NCBI GenBank assembly: GCA_027574665.1 | Contig: CM050657.1 | Coordinates: forward strand, 20,500,700 to 20,564,699 | Reading direction: 5' to 3' | From: Rhynochetos jubatus | Taxonomy: Eukaryota > Chordata > Aves > Eurypygiformes > Rhynochetidae | DNA: 64,000 nucleotides | Translations under genes and position numbers: made by a program | The notes under the pieces: generated by a model | The model's database searches: none | The model's input: the letters and a program-made list of their open reading frames with translations, nothing else | What the model was told of the DNA's origin: nothing | Shown: piece after piece, positions 1 to 55,300 of the stretch | Position numbering within the stretch: the first letter of the stretch is position 1 | How the letters are laid out: every line of letters begins with the position of its first letter

Positions 1-635
1 GCCGCTGAGACGAATTAATCATCATCTCTTGTCACCCGGCTTCTCGCCCTCCCCCTGCCCTCCTTCCCCGGCCCCCTCCCCGGCCCCCCGGGAAAGAAAA
101 ATCGACTTTTAGTCTGAGAAATATATCTGCACTTAAAAAAAAAAAGTGGGTGGCACTTCTGGATCGTGCAATAAAAGATACAGTTCAGCCCTCTTCCCCC
201 CCCCCCCTTCCCCAAAATACACGTATGTAGGTGTATCTCGCCGTAGTTAGCCCGGATGGTGCCAAACTTTGCGGGCCGGTTCGTGGTTTTGCGTCGCGGT
301 GGGATTTTCGGGGCCGTTTGGCGAAGCCGGGAGAACCCCCGGAGCCGGCGGGGGATGCGGCTGTCCCGCGGGTGGGAGCCGGGAGCGGGCCCGGCCACCG
401 CCGCTGCCCCCGCCGGCAGGCTGAGCCCAGCCTCCCGCCGGCTCCATTCATGGGATTCGTTACCAAATAAATAAATAATAATTAAATATATATATATATA
501 AAAATCAAAATCGTTGAGGAAGCGCCGGCAAACGGGGACGGTGGTTCTGCGGCACCAAACGGGGTCGCCGGGAAATTGGCCGGGCAGGGAAAAAAGAAAA
601 GAAAAAGTTGTATTTCATTAAAAATTATTATTAAT

Positions 636-643
636 AACCACAG
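636..643 (+). promoter_or_regulatory. candidate RUNX binding site
   Basis: AACCACAG matches the RUNX core (reverse complement TGTGGTT) and lies about 170 bases upstream of the TATA box, in an AT-rich island within the CpG island. RUNX1 has been reported to act on the human EVI1 promoter (from memory). The match is short, so it could be chance. Confidence 0.35.
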
Positions 644-812
644 TGGCGGCGATGAGGAGAATACCTCGGAAAACGAGCCGGGCGCGCTGGCTCCCGGAGC
701 GCCGGGAGAAGCTGTCGGGGGCGAGCGCGGCTTCCCGCTCCCCGCAGTCCCGCTGCGGGGCCGCCGCGACGGCGCTCCCGGGACCGGGGGGGCGAGCGGG
801 GACGGGCCGGTG

Positions 813-820
813 TATAAATA
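813..820 (+). promoter_or_regulatory. TATA box of an EVI1 first exon
   Basis: TATAAATA stands alone in GC-rich sequence, about 70 bases before a strong-Kozak ATG and 95 bases before a consensus splice donor. The transcription start would be expected near 843. A TATA box inside a CpG island is uncommon and suggests a focused, regulated promoter beside a broad one. Confidence 0.65.
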
Positions 821-842
821 GAGGCGAGCGACGAGGACCCGA

Positions 843-908
843 GGCACCGCGCACCGCCGCGGCAGCCCCCCGCCGGCCCCGGGCATGGCGGGGGGCTGGG
901 GGCTGCCG
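843..908 (+). CDS. MECOM: candidate EVI1 first exon with coding start (8 codons)
   Basis: The ATG at 885-887 has G at -3 and G at +4, a strong context. It opens eight codons (MAGGWGLP), then reaches a consensus donor, CCG|GTGAGC, at 908/909. The exon ends in phase 0, and the first PR-domain exon at 3588 also starts in phase 0. Splicing the two would give an EVI1 protein with an extra 71 N-terminal residues: 8 from here, 45 from 3588-3722 and 18 from the start of 14178-14280. The 5' end near 843 is inferred from the TATA box only. No transcript evidence is available to me, so the exon is a prediction. Without splicing, the frame simply runs on into GC-rich sequence. Confidence 0.45.
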
Positions 909-1700
909 GTGAGCCCCCGCGGCGGGGCCGCTCCTCCGCGACCTGGCGGTGACCCCCGGCCGCGGGGCCGCTGTCGCTTTAAGCGCGCCGGGAGCGCCGC
1001 CGCCGCCCGGGACGGGGAGGGAGGGTGGTGAGCCGGGGGGGGGGGGGGCCGGCCGGCGGAGCGGCCGGGGCTGCCCCGTTTTAAAGAGACAGTGCCCGAA
1101 AGGGGAGCGGCGGGCTGGCAGGACCCGACGGGGTGGGCGGGGAGGGAGGGGGGGGGCGGGCAGGGCCGGGCCGGGCCGGCCGCTGCCCGGGGGTGCGGCG
1201 GGGAAGAAGCGCCGCGGGCAGGCTGCTGGGGTGGGGAGGGGGCCAGCCGCCCGCCCACGCGCACTTTTCTCCCATCCCCGGCGGCGAAGTGAAAGAAGTT
1301 TGTTTTGTTGAGCGGTGTGCGGTGGGTTTTTTTTTGGTTGTTGTTGTTTTTCTCTCCTCCCCCCTCCCTTACAGAGGGCTGTGTGGGTTTTTTGGGTTGG
1401 GGTGGTTGGTTTTTTTTCTCCCCTTTTTTTCTTCTTTTCCCTTTCCTCCCCCCTTCTCCCAATAACTTTCTTCGCACACACACACGCCAAGCCAGCCGAT
1501 AAGACCAGGAGGGGCCGAAAGGGGAAGGTGATGGCGAGCCGGCAGCAACCCGCCGAGCCCCGCCGCCGCTGAGCCCTCCGAGGCCGGCAACCCCCCCCTC
1601 CCCGCCCCCGGCGCCCCCCGACAAATGCTGGAGCGCACCGCGCCCGCGCAGCGCCCGCCGCAGCCCGGGACTCCGACGGCCGCGGCCTCCGCCCGCGTTT

Positions 1701-1807
1701 GACGCCAAGATGTTGCTTCCAGCTGCCTGAAGGATATTTTCTCCCTCTGACCCCCCCGCCTCCCTCCTCCCCCCCCCTCCGCCCCCGCAGGCTCCCGGCG
1801 ACACGAG
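1701..1807 (+). other. MECOM: EVI1 5' leader (non-coding) first exon, 5' end undefined
   Basis: The segment ends at a very good donor, CGAG|GTAAGAG (1807/1808). It contains a less GC-rich stretch around 1700-1740 that stands out from its surroundings and looks constrained. No ATG in it is in frame with the downstream PR exon, so transcripts from here would use the EVI1 start at 14232. The transcription start cannot be read from the sequence; 1701 is only a convenient left edge. A pyrimidine tract followed by CAG at 1788-1790 could also act as an acceptor, leaving a 17-base exon (1791-1807). Confidence 0.55.
1710..1730 (+). CDS. short upstream ORF in the EVI1 leader
   Basis: ATG followed by five codons and TGA (MLLPAA). 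Adenine lies at -3 (AAG before the ATG), so the context is reasonable. If included in the mature leader, this uORF would precede the EVI1 start and could dampen its translation. It is out of frame with the main ORF. Confidence 0.35.
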   Translation: MLLPAA

Positions 1808-3587
1808 GTAAGAGCGGCGAGCGCGGCGGCGGCGCTGCCCACGGCCCCGCGGGACGCGGCCGCCCTGCCCCGTCGGTGCCCGCCGCGCTGCCGGCCCCCG
1901 GGCAGACCCGCCGACCCGGAGGGGGGGTGGGGGTGAGGCCCCCCCACTTCCCTCCTTGGGCAAAGCGGGCTTTGCGTTGCGAGGGACAATTCGATGTCCC
2001 CCTTTTCCAAAACGTAGCCGGAGGTGCGGGCGGCGGGGCGGCGTGCGCGCCCGCGGGGGGTGAAACTCGCCTTGCGCGGCCGTGGGGTGCTCGCGGCTCC
2101 GCTGCGCCCTGCCGGGGTTTGGGGGACTTAAGGGGGGGTCGGGGTTAGTTTTTTTCTCCCTTCTTTTTTTGGAGGGGAGAGGGAAGGCTGCTCGGGACAA
2201 GGGGAGAAAACCGGCTGCTCCGGGGCGATGCTCGGCAGCCCCGGGCGGGCAGACGCGCATTCGCACCCCCCTATCCCCCCCCCCCCCCCCGAAATGCCCA
2301 CGGACGGGTCTGATCCTGCCACTCGGGGGTGGGGTGGGGGGGCGGTGACCCGGGCAGCGCCTGCCGTACCTGGGCTGCCCCCGCTGCCGCCGGGCCCGGC
2401 CGCCCCCGCGGGGCCGGCAGCTCTCGGCGGGGCTGGTTTAATGAAGGAGCGCGAGCGGGTCCGGCGGTATTGTGAGCCCTTGATAGGAAACTTCCGTGGG
2501 TTTTCATTAACTAAGCGGGACACAATGCCGCCTGCCCGGCCATTCAGCTCGGAGGCCAAAAGTGCTCCGGGGCTGGACGTGAATACAAACGTTTCCCATC
2601 GGGGAAACAACCTCCCTCTCCCTTTGCTTTTCGTTTGGGGCGTGTGTTTTCAGGGGTATATCGGGGTGGTTTTTTTTGCTCTCTAATAAAATCGGGTGGT
2701 TTGCTGCCGGTGCCCAGCGGGAGAAGTTACAAATGTAGCAGAGAGCTCCCTGGGATGCTGTGGAAAGTTTGGGATAGGCCGGTGCTCCAGCTTGCAAATA
2801 AATAATGGCATTCAGCCGTATGTAATGATTAGTAATTTGTCATAATACTAGAATAGAACATCCTCTCTAGTTTGTCCACAAGCGATCTCATTATATTTGT
2901 TTATTGTCTGCATAATTGGAACCATTTATTGGTACGTATTGAACACTGCCGTGTTTTGCATGAGCGTTTACGTTGTTTTCATTTATTTCCTTTAGTTTGG
3001 CACAGGGAGTTCTATTATTTGCTTCAATTAAGGGATGTGATTTAGTGTTGCACGGAAGGGCTGTTTGGGGAGCGTAGTATTAAAACAAGATAAATAACTC
3101 TGCCTACCAAATAAAGTTTGGTGGAGAGCAACAAATAAGGACAGACTAAACGGGTGCTGCAAACAACGTAAATCCTGAAACAAAACACACACCTCAAATG
3201 AAGCAAACACCACCTATTTTAATAATTATGTTCCCTGACAGAATCATATTGAATTAAAATCATAATTTTAAACGTAGTCGCTGATGAATGCATAGAAAAT
3301 CAGCTCCCTCTTCAACCAATGTAGCATTTCTTAGCAATAATTAGCATCTTGATTACACGTAAACATTTGTCAAGACGTTTTTCAGTATGTTTATTTTCCT
3401 TTTATTAATATGTATGTATTCTAACCATTCTTAAAGAAAAAATCTCATAAGAGGAGTGTATTTCTGAATAAATGTACTTTTATTATTACCCATTTTATCT
3501 GTTTATCTGGAAACCTGCGGTATATCTTTTGATTAGTATGCCTAGACAGCGACAGAAAAATTTACTCTTTCGTATTCTTTCTTTTAG
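1808..3587 (+). other. EVI1 first intron / promoter-proximal DNA
   Basis: The first 700 bases are CpG island with pyrimidine and C runs (2274-2290). From about 2800 the sequence becomes AT-rich, unique and repeat-free, with homeobox-like TAAT words and several in-phase A/T clusters, as seen in conserved enhancers. It ends with a strong pyrimidine tract and TTTTAG acceptor at 3587. I see no further coding exon. Confidence 0.6.
2490..2496 (-). promoter_or_regulatory. candidate ETS site
   Basis: ACTTCCG is the reverse complement of CGGAAGT, the ETS core. It follows a GATA-like word (TTGATAGG) by a few bases, in a moderately GC-rich block between the CpG island and the AT-rich intron. ETS factors such as ELK1 have been linked to the human EVI1 promoter (from memory). 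Confidence 0.3.
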
Positions 3588-49696
<46,109 letters not shown>

Positions 49697-50546
49697 CATT
49701 GTCAAGTCTTACCGAGATTGGGACCAAGTCCAAACCAGTAGCATGGCTCTTTCATAGATGACTATTTAAAAGACTGCTGAGCAGAATGCCTTATAAATCT
49801 GCAGGGTCACTCATTTAAAGTCCGGTGACCTTAAACTGAATAATTTTAAAAAGAAAGAAACTATTTATTCTCAATATTTTGTTTTGCACAGCAAAGGCAG
49901 CTGCTGACTTCTGGAGGATCAATGCGACTTAAAAAAAAAAAAAAAAAAAAGGAGTTTCAGTGGATTATGTAAACCGGGGCCGGGAAAAAGTGTCTTCCAG
50001 TTCACCCGGCTTTGAGGGGCAGGGGCAGAAGGGTTAAGACTGCATTGATACACACATGGGCACTCCTTTAAAGTAGGAACTGAATTGATTTTCTTTTTGT
50101 ATAAGATAGTTTGACACAGGATTGGGAACAGTTGCTTTTATGTACAAATCTCTTCATTAAAGCTTTATGCATTTTAGCCCTTCAAAGAACGAAACTAGTT
50201 CTGTCAAATGCACACTATCCATCGTAAATGTAGAAAGAAGTAACAGGGAATATTTTGTTCTCTCCGTAATTCTTTTGCCTTCTCAACTGCATTGTTTCAG
50301 AAAAAAAAAAATGGAAAAACAAGGACAAAAAAAAGAAAGAAAAAAAAAAAGAACTCTGAGAAACAGTACATAAGAGGCTTGTGTATATTGTAAACTATGA
50401 ATGTTCACTACTCCAAGAAGCTAAATCACCCAGATAATTCCGTGAAAGCACCGCGTTCATCGACAGCACCGCTAGTTCAAATCATTGTAAGGAGATTTTG
50501 ATTTTCGACAATCATGTCACTATTTTGTTGTAGTGTTTCCTTCCCA

Positions 50547-50571
50547 CCCCCCCCCCCCCCCCCCCCCCCCC
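50547..50571 (+). repeat. poly-C run in the 3' UTR
   Basis: 25 consecutive C after CCCA. It could bind poly-C-binding proteins if transcribed, but its length is likely unstable and sequencing error is possible. Confidence 0.9.
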
Positions 50572-51043
50572 AATTTCTTCTTTGTGTTGTGTGTACCATG
50601 TATTTATTTGTTGGCAAACGATTGTTTGTTGATTAAAATAGCACTGTTCCTGTAACAAACAGCACTGCTGCAGTCCCCCGCTGCGTTACCACGTGAGGCA
50701 CCCATGTACTTCAAGGAACAAGTGAGGTGAACTGATCTGTGTATATGGGAGTGCAAAACAGTGTTTGAAATTTTCTTACATTCCTCTTTTATTTTATTTT
50801 TGCCTTTTAATGAACTAAATAACTAATAGATGCGACTTAGGTTGTTTTTGGGGTTTTTTTTTTGTAATACAGTAAATTGATTCAATTGTATAAACAGTTA
50901 TAATTTCTTCATGAAAGCATGATTCTTCTGATTAAAAAACTGTACCCAATATTTTATGCTGGTTGTCTGCGAGCTTGTGTGATGTTATGTTCATGTTAAT
51001 CCTATTTGTAAGATGAAGTGTTCCAAATTTATGTTTAAAAAAA

Positions 51044-51053
51044 AATAAATAAA
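51044..51053 (+). terminator. MECOM: proximal polyadenylation signals
   Basis: Two overlapping AATAAA hexamers (51044 and 51048), followed within 30 bases by a T- and G-rich downstream element (TTTTTTTGGGGGTTTTTTTGG). This is a strong poly-A site. Confidence 0.75.
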
Positions 51054-51241
51054 TAAGGTATTCAGTTATTTTTTTGGGGGTTTTTTTGGCCTTTAGTGAG
51101 GGACCAGACTTATTTTTCCTTTTTGTTTATAATCTCATTTTGAAATAATCGGCGAGTTGAGGTACTTTCTTTAAATGCTTTGTACAATGTAACTGTTACG
51201 CATTTCAGTACATTACTATGGGAGGATCAACTTAAAAAAAA

Positions 51242-51247
51242 AATAAA
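51242..51247 (+). terminator. MECOM: distal polyadenylation signal
   Basis: AATAAA, followed 20-50 bases later by TTTTTCCTTGTTGTCTTG, a T/G-rich element. Cleavage is expected near 51260. Confidence 0.65.
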
Positions 51248-51265
51248 GGACTACAAAACTGAAGG

Positions 51266-52135
51266 GATCTTTTTCCTTGTTGTCTTGTTTTTGTCTGGGT
51301 CAGGGCAAAAATGTCATATTCCTCCTGCAGTCTGGGGAGCAGAGACTGTGACTGCGGGGTCCTGAGATAAGGGTAACCAGAGGATGGGGCACTGCGAAGC
51401 ATCCTGGGCTTCGTCATGCCATTGGGGACCCAATCCAGAGTCTCTCAGTAGACCTTTGGAGGGTTTAAGATCTGTCCTTTAGGCTTCAAAACCCTACCCT
51501 AGGAAAGAGAAATATTTCACTCATTTAACAGCAGGGGCTGGAGCAAGGTCACGTTCAAACACTGTTGTGGGGCCTTGAGCTCAGGCTGGTGATGCGCCTC
51601 CCGGCCGCTCATGGGGACGATGTCGGGAAGCAGCGGCTTGGCTGGCTAATGGCAAACACTGACTCACCAGAAGGATAAAAATCCATAGTCCAGAAGCTTA
51701 ACGGGCCTCCAACTGCATGAAATGAGCCTTTAGGGTCTAAAAGGAAAAAAAAAGAACATCTTACTTTGGGAGTATCATTTGAAATCAGGTCCAAAGCCCT
51801 GCTTCTTCTGGACAAGCTGCAGAGTGGTGGGAAGTGGGATATCAAGGAAAAGCCAGTGTTGGCCCAGGTAATGCACATTTTCCTGCTTTTCCCATCAGCT
51901 GGGAGAAAGGGGCTGTCAGCTCCCAAGGGGACCATGGGGATGTCCCTGCCTGCAACACCCGGCCAAGCTTGGTCTTTGCAGCTGCTGCGCAAGGCTGTCC
52001 TTCATGTTTAAGTGGCTTGAAAGAGTGAATGTGGTGCACTGTGGGGGTCTCTGTGCAGTGGGACCGAGGATTGCTATCCCCAGCTGCAAACAAGCTGGCA
52101 TGAGCCAGCAACGACCTTCCCGGACAGGGTGGGGA
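51266..52135. other. intergenic, MECOM downstream
   Basis: Unique sequence with chance ORFs. No gene is seen. Confidence 0.7.
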
Positions 52136-52315
52136 GCACTGGGACAGGTTGCCCAGAGAAGCTGTGGATGCCCCATTCCTGGCAGTGTCCAAGGCCAGGC
52201 TGGATGAGGCTTGGAGCAACCTGGTCTAGTGGAGGGTGTCCCTGCCCATGGCTGGGGGGTGGGACTGGGGGGGCTTTAAGGTCCCAACCCGAACCATTGC
52301 ATGATTCTGTGATAA
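52136..52315 (+). mobile_element. CR1 LINE 3' fragment
   Basis: It reads CACTGGGACAGGTTGCCCAG, then GAAGCTGTGGATGCCCC, AACCTGGTCTAGTGGAGGGT, and ends CATGATTCTGTGATAAT, the CR1 tail. It is a short, 5'-truncated copy in + orientation and clearly from the same family group as 28877-29040. Confidence 0.93.
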
Positions 52316-55300
52316 TGAGGGAGCACAACGCTGGGCATCAGTAACCCAGGGCAGTTAGTAACAAGCTGCACGCTAAATGCAGCACCGCACCAGTGAGAAA
52401 GGGAATAGGGTTTGTGGGAAGTTAGGTTAAACCTGGCTCCACAGAAGCCAGACCTACCTCCAAAGGTGGAGGCCTTGTCTCCAGGCCAACGGCAAGGTGT
52501 GCTCCTCTCCGACTTTTTCAGTACACAAAGACCTCTTGCACTTCACCAGATCCTTAAGTTACAGTTCAGAATAACCTGTATATGTCATTCTTGTCTTCAT
52601 CCCAGCAACGCTTTGACTCGGTTTATAACCCCCACGTAGCAGGAGGGGCATTGGCAGGGCTGAATCCAGACCCAGCAAGGACAGGCGTGGGCTGCCTTTG
52701 GTTTGCTCCTGCAGCGCTTGAGCCTCGCGCACAGGTTGATGGCAAGCTCAGACCTACAGGCCAGTGGTTTCCACGCAGGAAGCCTAAACCACACCTGGGG
52801 AAAAAAAAGGGTGACAAAACCAAAAGTCTCTGTGCATGTTCTTGTGCTCACTTCACTGGCCTGAGCCAAAGGTCAGGTACATGCAGATAATTGCATAAAT
52901 AGGCTATTATTTTTAGTGCAGTTAAAGTCACCGTGAAACTTGGTTTTAGGTTTCTGCCAAATAAAGAGAACAAATAGATTAATCAAGTCAAGTTTTATCT
53001 GCAAACAACTTTCCAGATCGTTTTCCCCTTTAATTTGATGCAATGACAGTTCTTATCAGCTCTGCCCTCACCTGCCCTAGATGAAAGGGGTTTGGGGAGG
53101 TGGAGAAAGGGTGTAATGTTCTGGGTTACGGTAACACACTCCCATAACTGTCAGGGAAAGTTCTCCTTGCGCTGAGCCCTACGGTTAGTTTAACCTGAGC
53201 ATAACCAGGTCGATTGACCATCAGGGGGTGGCTGCCACCAGCTCATCGAACCCTGGGGCTGACGTTCCCATTGAGAGCCCTGAGCTTTCTAGGTTCATGT
53301 GAAAGTGTCCCACCCAGCGGCACTGCCGACACACGCCATGAGTAAAGCGGGCGAAACATCACAAGGGGTCCTTCGGCTCCGTGTGGATACCTTACCATGG
53401 TCTTGATTTTCATTGCCTTTTCTCAATGGCAGTTATTCACCCAGAGGAGTAGCTGAAAAGCAAACCCAGATTTCATTAGTCACCTCATCCCCCGGAATAA
53501 ACAAAGCAAGCTGGGTAATATTTGTGTTTGTGTCATACTCTCCCCAGTGGAGCACACAGATGCACTTGTCCAGATGTAAAGAGATGGCTGAGTGAGGACT
53601 GATGTTTCTGGCTGTCAGCTACAGTATGTTTGGGGTTTTTTTTAAGAAAAAATTGATTTCAATACTTAAAAAAACCCACCTTTGCCTGATTCCAGCATCT
53701 TCCTACTGTTCACCCCTCTGTAGTAGGTTTCTGTAAGTCAACAAATCATTCCCATGTGATAGAGCAGCCTTACTAGGCCGAGGAGCTGCACATTACCACC
53801 TCAGTTCCTATCTGCAGAATCTAACAAAGCACCAGCATGACAAGATGATTAATCAATATTTCACCCTGGCCCAGATCCTCAATACCACGACGGGTCCGAG
53901 TCACCGTTCCCGTGTCAGCCCTGCTGTTGTGCTGCATTAACAGCCACATTTGTGGAGTAATGGGAGGGGAAGTTATTATAAAAACATTCGTGAGGCTGCT
54001 CTTGCTCGGTGATTCCGTTTGGCCCATTGCTCCATGCATGTCTGGAGCTGTAAAACTTTCTGTCAGGTCCCTCTTGCTCGGATGTACGGAGATTTGCTGC
54101 AAACTCCTGGATCGTTTCGCCTCCCTCTGCTGCCTTCCAGCTGTATTAAGTCTCACGTGTGGTTTTGCTGGTCGGTCATACAGTGGCGCAGAAAAGCTCA
54201 TTCGTTTTAAAGATGCTTCCAGTAATGATTTAAACAAAGCAAAGGCAACCAGCACCAAACAGAAGACCCTTTCTCCACGTCAAAGACCACGTACCTTGCC
54301 AGAACTCCAGTTACGAGAAAAATGCGTTCTGCAGCCTGGCCAAAACCATCCTCTTTCCCATCCCGTTGAACGGGTCGGTAGGTTTGGGAGTGTATCTATC
54401 TAGTCTGTGGCTTCCAATAGCCCGATTCATTCATCTTTTCTTCTCTCCAGGAAATGGTGCCAGCCTTAGGAAAGGTTCAGCTGTACAGTTCGCAGACACT
54501 TAACGAAGTCAGGCGAGAGGGTGAAGGGGAGACCATCAAACTAAAGGAAAAAGAAATATACTGTATTCCTTTTCTTTTTTTTATTTTTCTCCACTCAGAT
54601 TCATTTGCTGCTGGAGGAAAACAATTTTCAGCAGAATTTACTGTTTTCCCAGAATTTAGATTTTAGGCAGACTAACATTTAAATAACCCCTGAAAAGAGG
54701 CCTCACTGCCACGCGGTGATTCGGGAACTTGTGGTATATCTTGCAAGACTGAAGCCTTTTTCCCCAAACTACCGCCTAAATTTTGCTTGGGACCGGTTGC
54801 CCCCCTGGGTATGACCATAAACCTGGCCGAACACAGATCCCTTTGCCACCGTGTGCTGGAAGCAGAGCCTCCCTTTTTGACTCAGGAGGTCCATATTTTA
54901 ATGGCGATTGAAGCTCTTTATATCTTTAAATCCACTCGGGGGAGTTTGGGGAACCTTTTGTTATGAAAGGTGCTGTGGAAATACAAAAGCAGTCTCGTAT
55001 AACGTGCTGGATAGGAGCTTTAGCGGCATCTGCTCCGTCTGTCTGAGCAGAGGGTCTGAAAGAAGGCACCTCTAGAAAGCACCCTCCTTTTTCCTGCTTT
55101 ATTTTAATACTAATTAATTCCAGAAAGGCTAAAGAAATGCGATGAAATGCTACACTTCTAAGAAAAAGTTTTGCCTGCGAGTCTTAAAGCAGGCCTCCCA
55201 GCTTGGGAGGGTCTAGTGGGAGAAGAGGGTTAGTGGTCATTTTGATGCTTAAATTATCAGTAATTAAGAAGTTGATTTTCTGGGATTGAAGAAAATTTTA

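Larger units (their letters stand above)
230..2580. promoter_or_regulatory. MECOM: CpG island spanning the EVI1 alternative promoters
   Basis: This stretch is very GC-rich and dense in CpG, with long C and G runs, inside otherwise AT-rich sequence. It ends about 1 kb before the first coding exon. In mammals the EVI1-specific transcripts start from several alternative first exons just upstream of EVI1 exon 2, which matches this placement. The island contains a TATA box (813), two good splice donors (909 and 1808), a RUNX-type site (636-643) and an ETS-type site (2490-2496). The long ORFs on both strands here are by-products of the base composition. Confidence 0.85.
49697..51265 (+). other. MECOM: MECOM 3' UTR
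   Basis: About 1.56 kb, AT-rich and strongly T/A-biased. It holds a 20-base A run (49931-49950), a 25-base C run (50547-50571), a purine-rich stretch (50299-50352) and several ATTAAA words (50156, 50632, 50931). The right edge is set by the distal poly-A signal. Confidence 0.85.

Noticed and set aside
256-260. ATG followed by GT (GGATG|GTGCCA) as a first exon that would give M-ILDEF
   Set aside because: GTGCCA is a poor donor and there is no promoter signal immediately upstream.
485-500. TA-repeat upstream of the CpG island as a TATA promoter
   Set aside because: It is a simple (TA)n run. The isolated TATAAATA at 813 with an ATG and a donor behind it is a better candidate.
482-2266. 594-codon ORF on the - strand, and other long ORFs in the first 2.6 kb
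   Set aside because: The composition is Pro, Arg, Gly and Ala from GC-rich DNA. Overlapping ORFs occur in all frames and no domain is seen.
53912-54403. 163-codon ORF downstream of MECOM
   Set aside because: No domain, no neighbouring exon and no promoter signal. Overlaps a 145-codon antisense ORF; likely chance.
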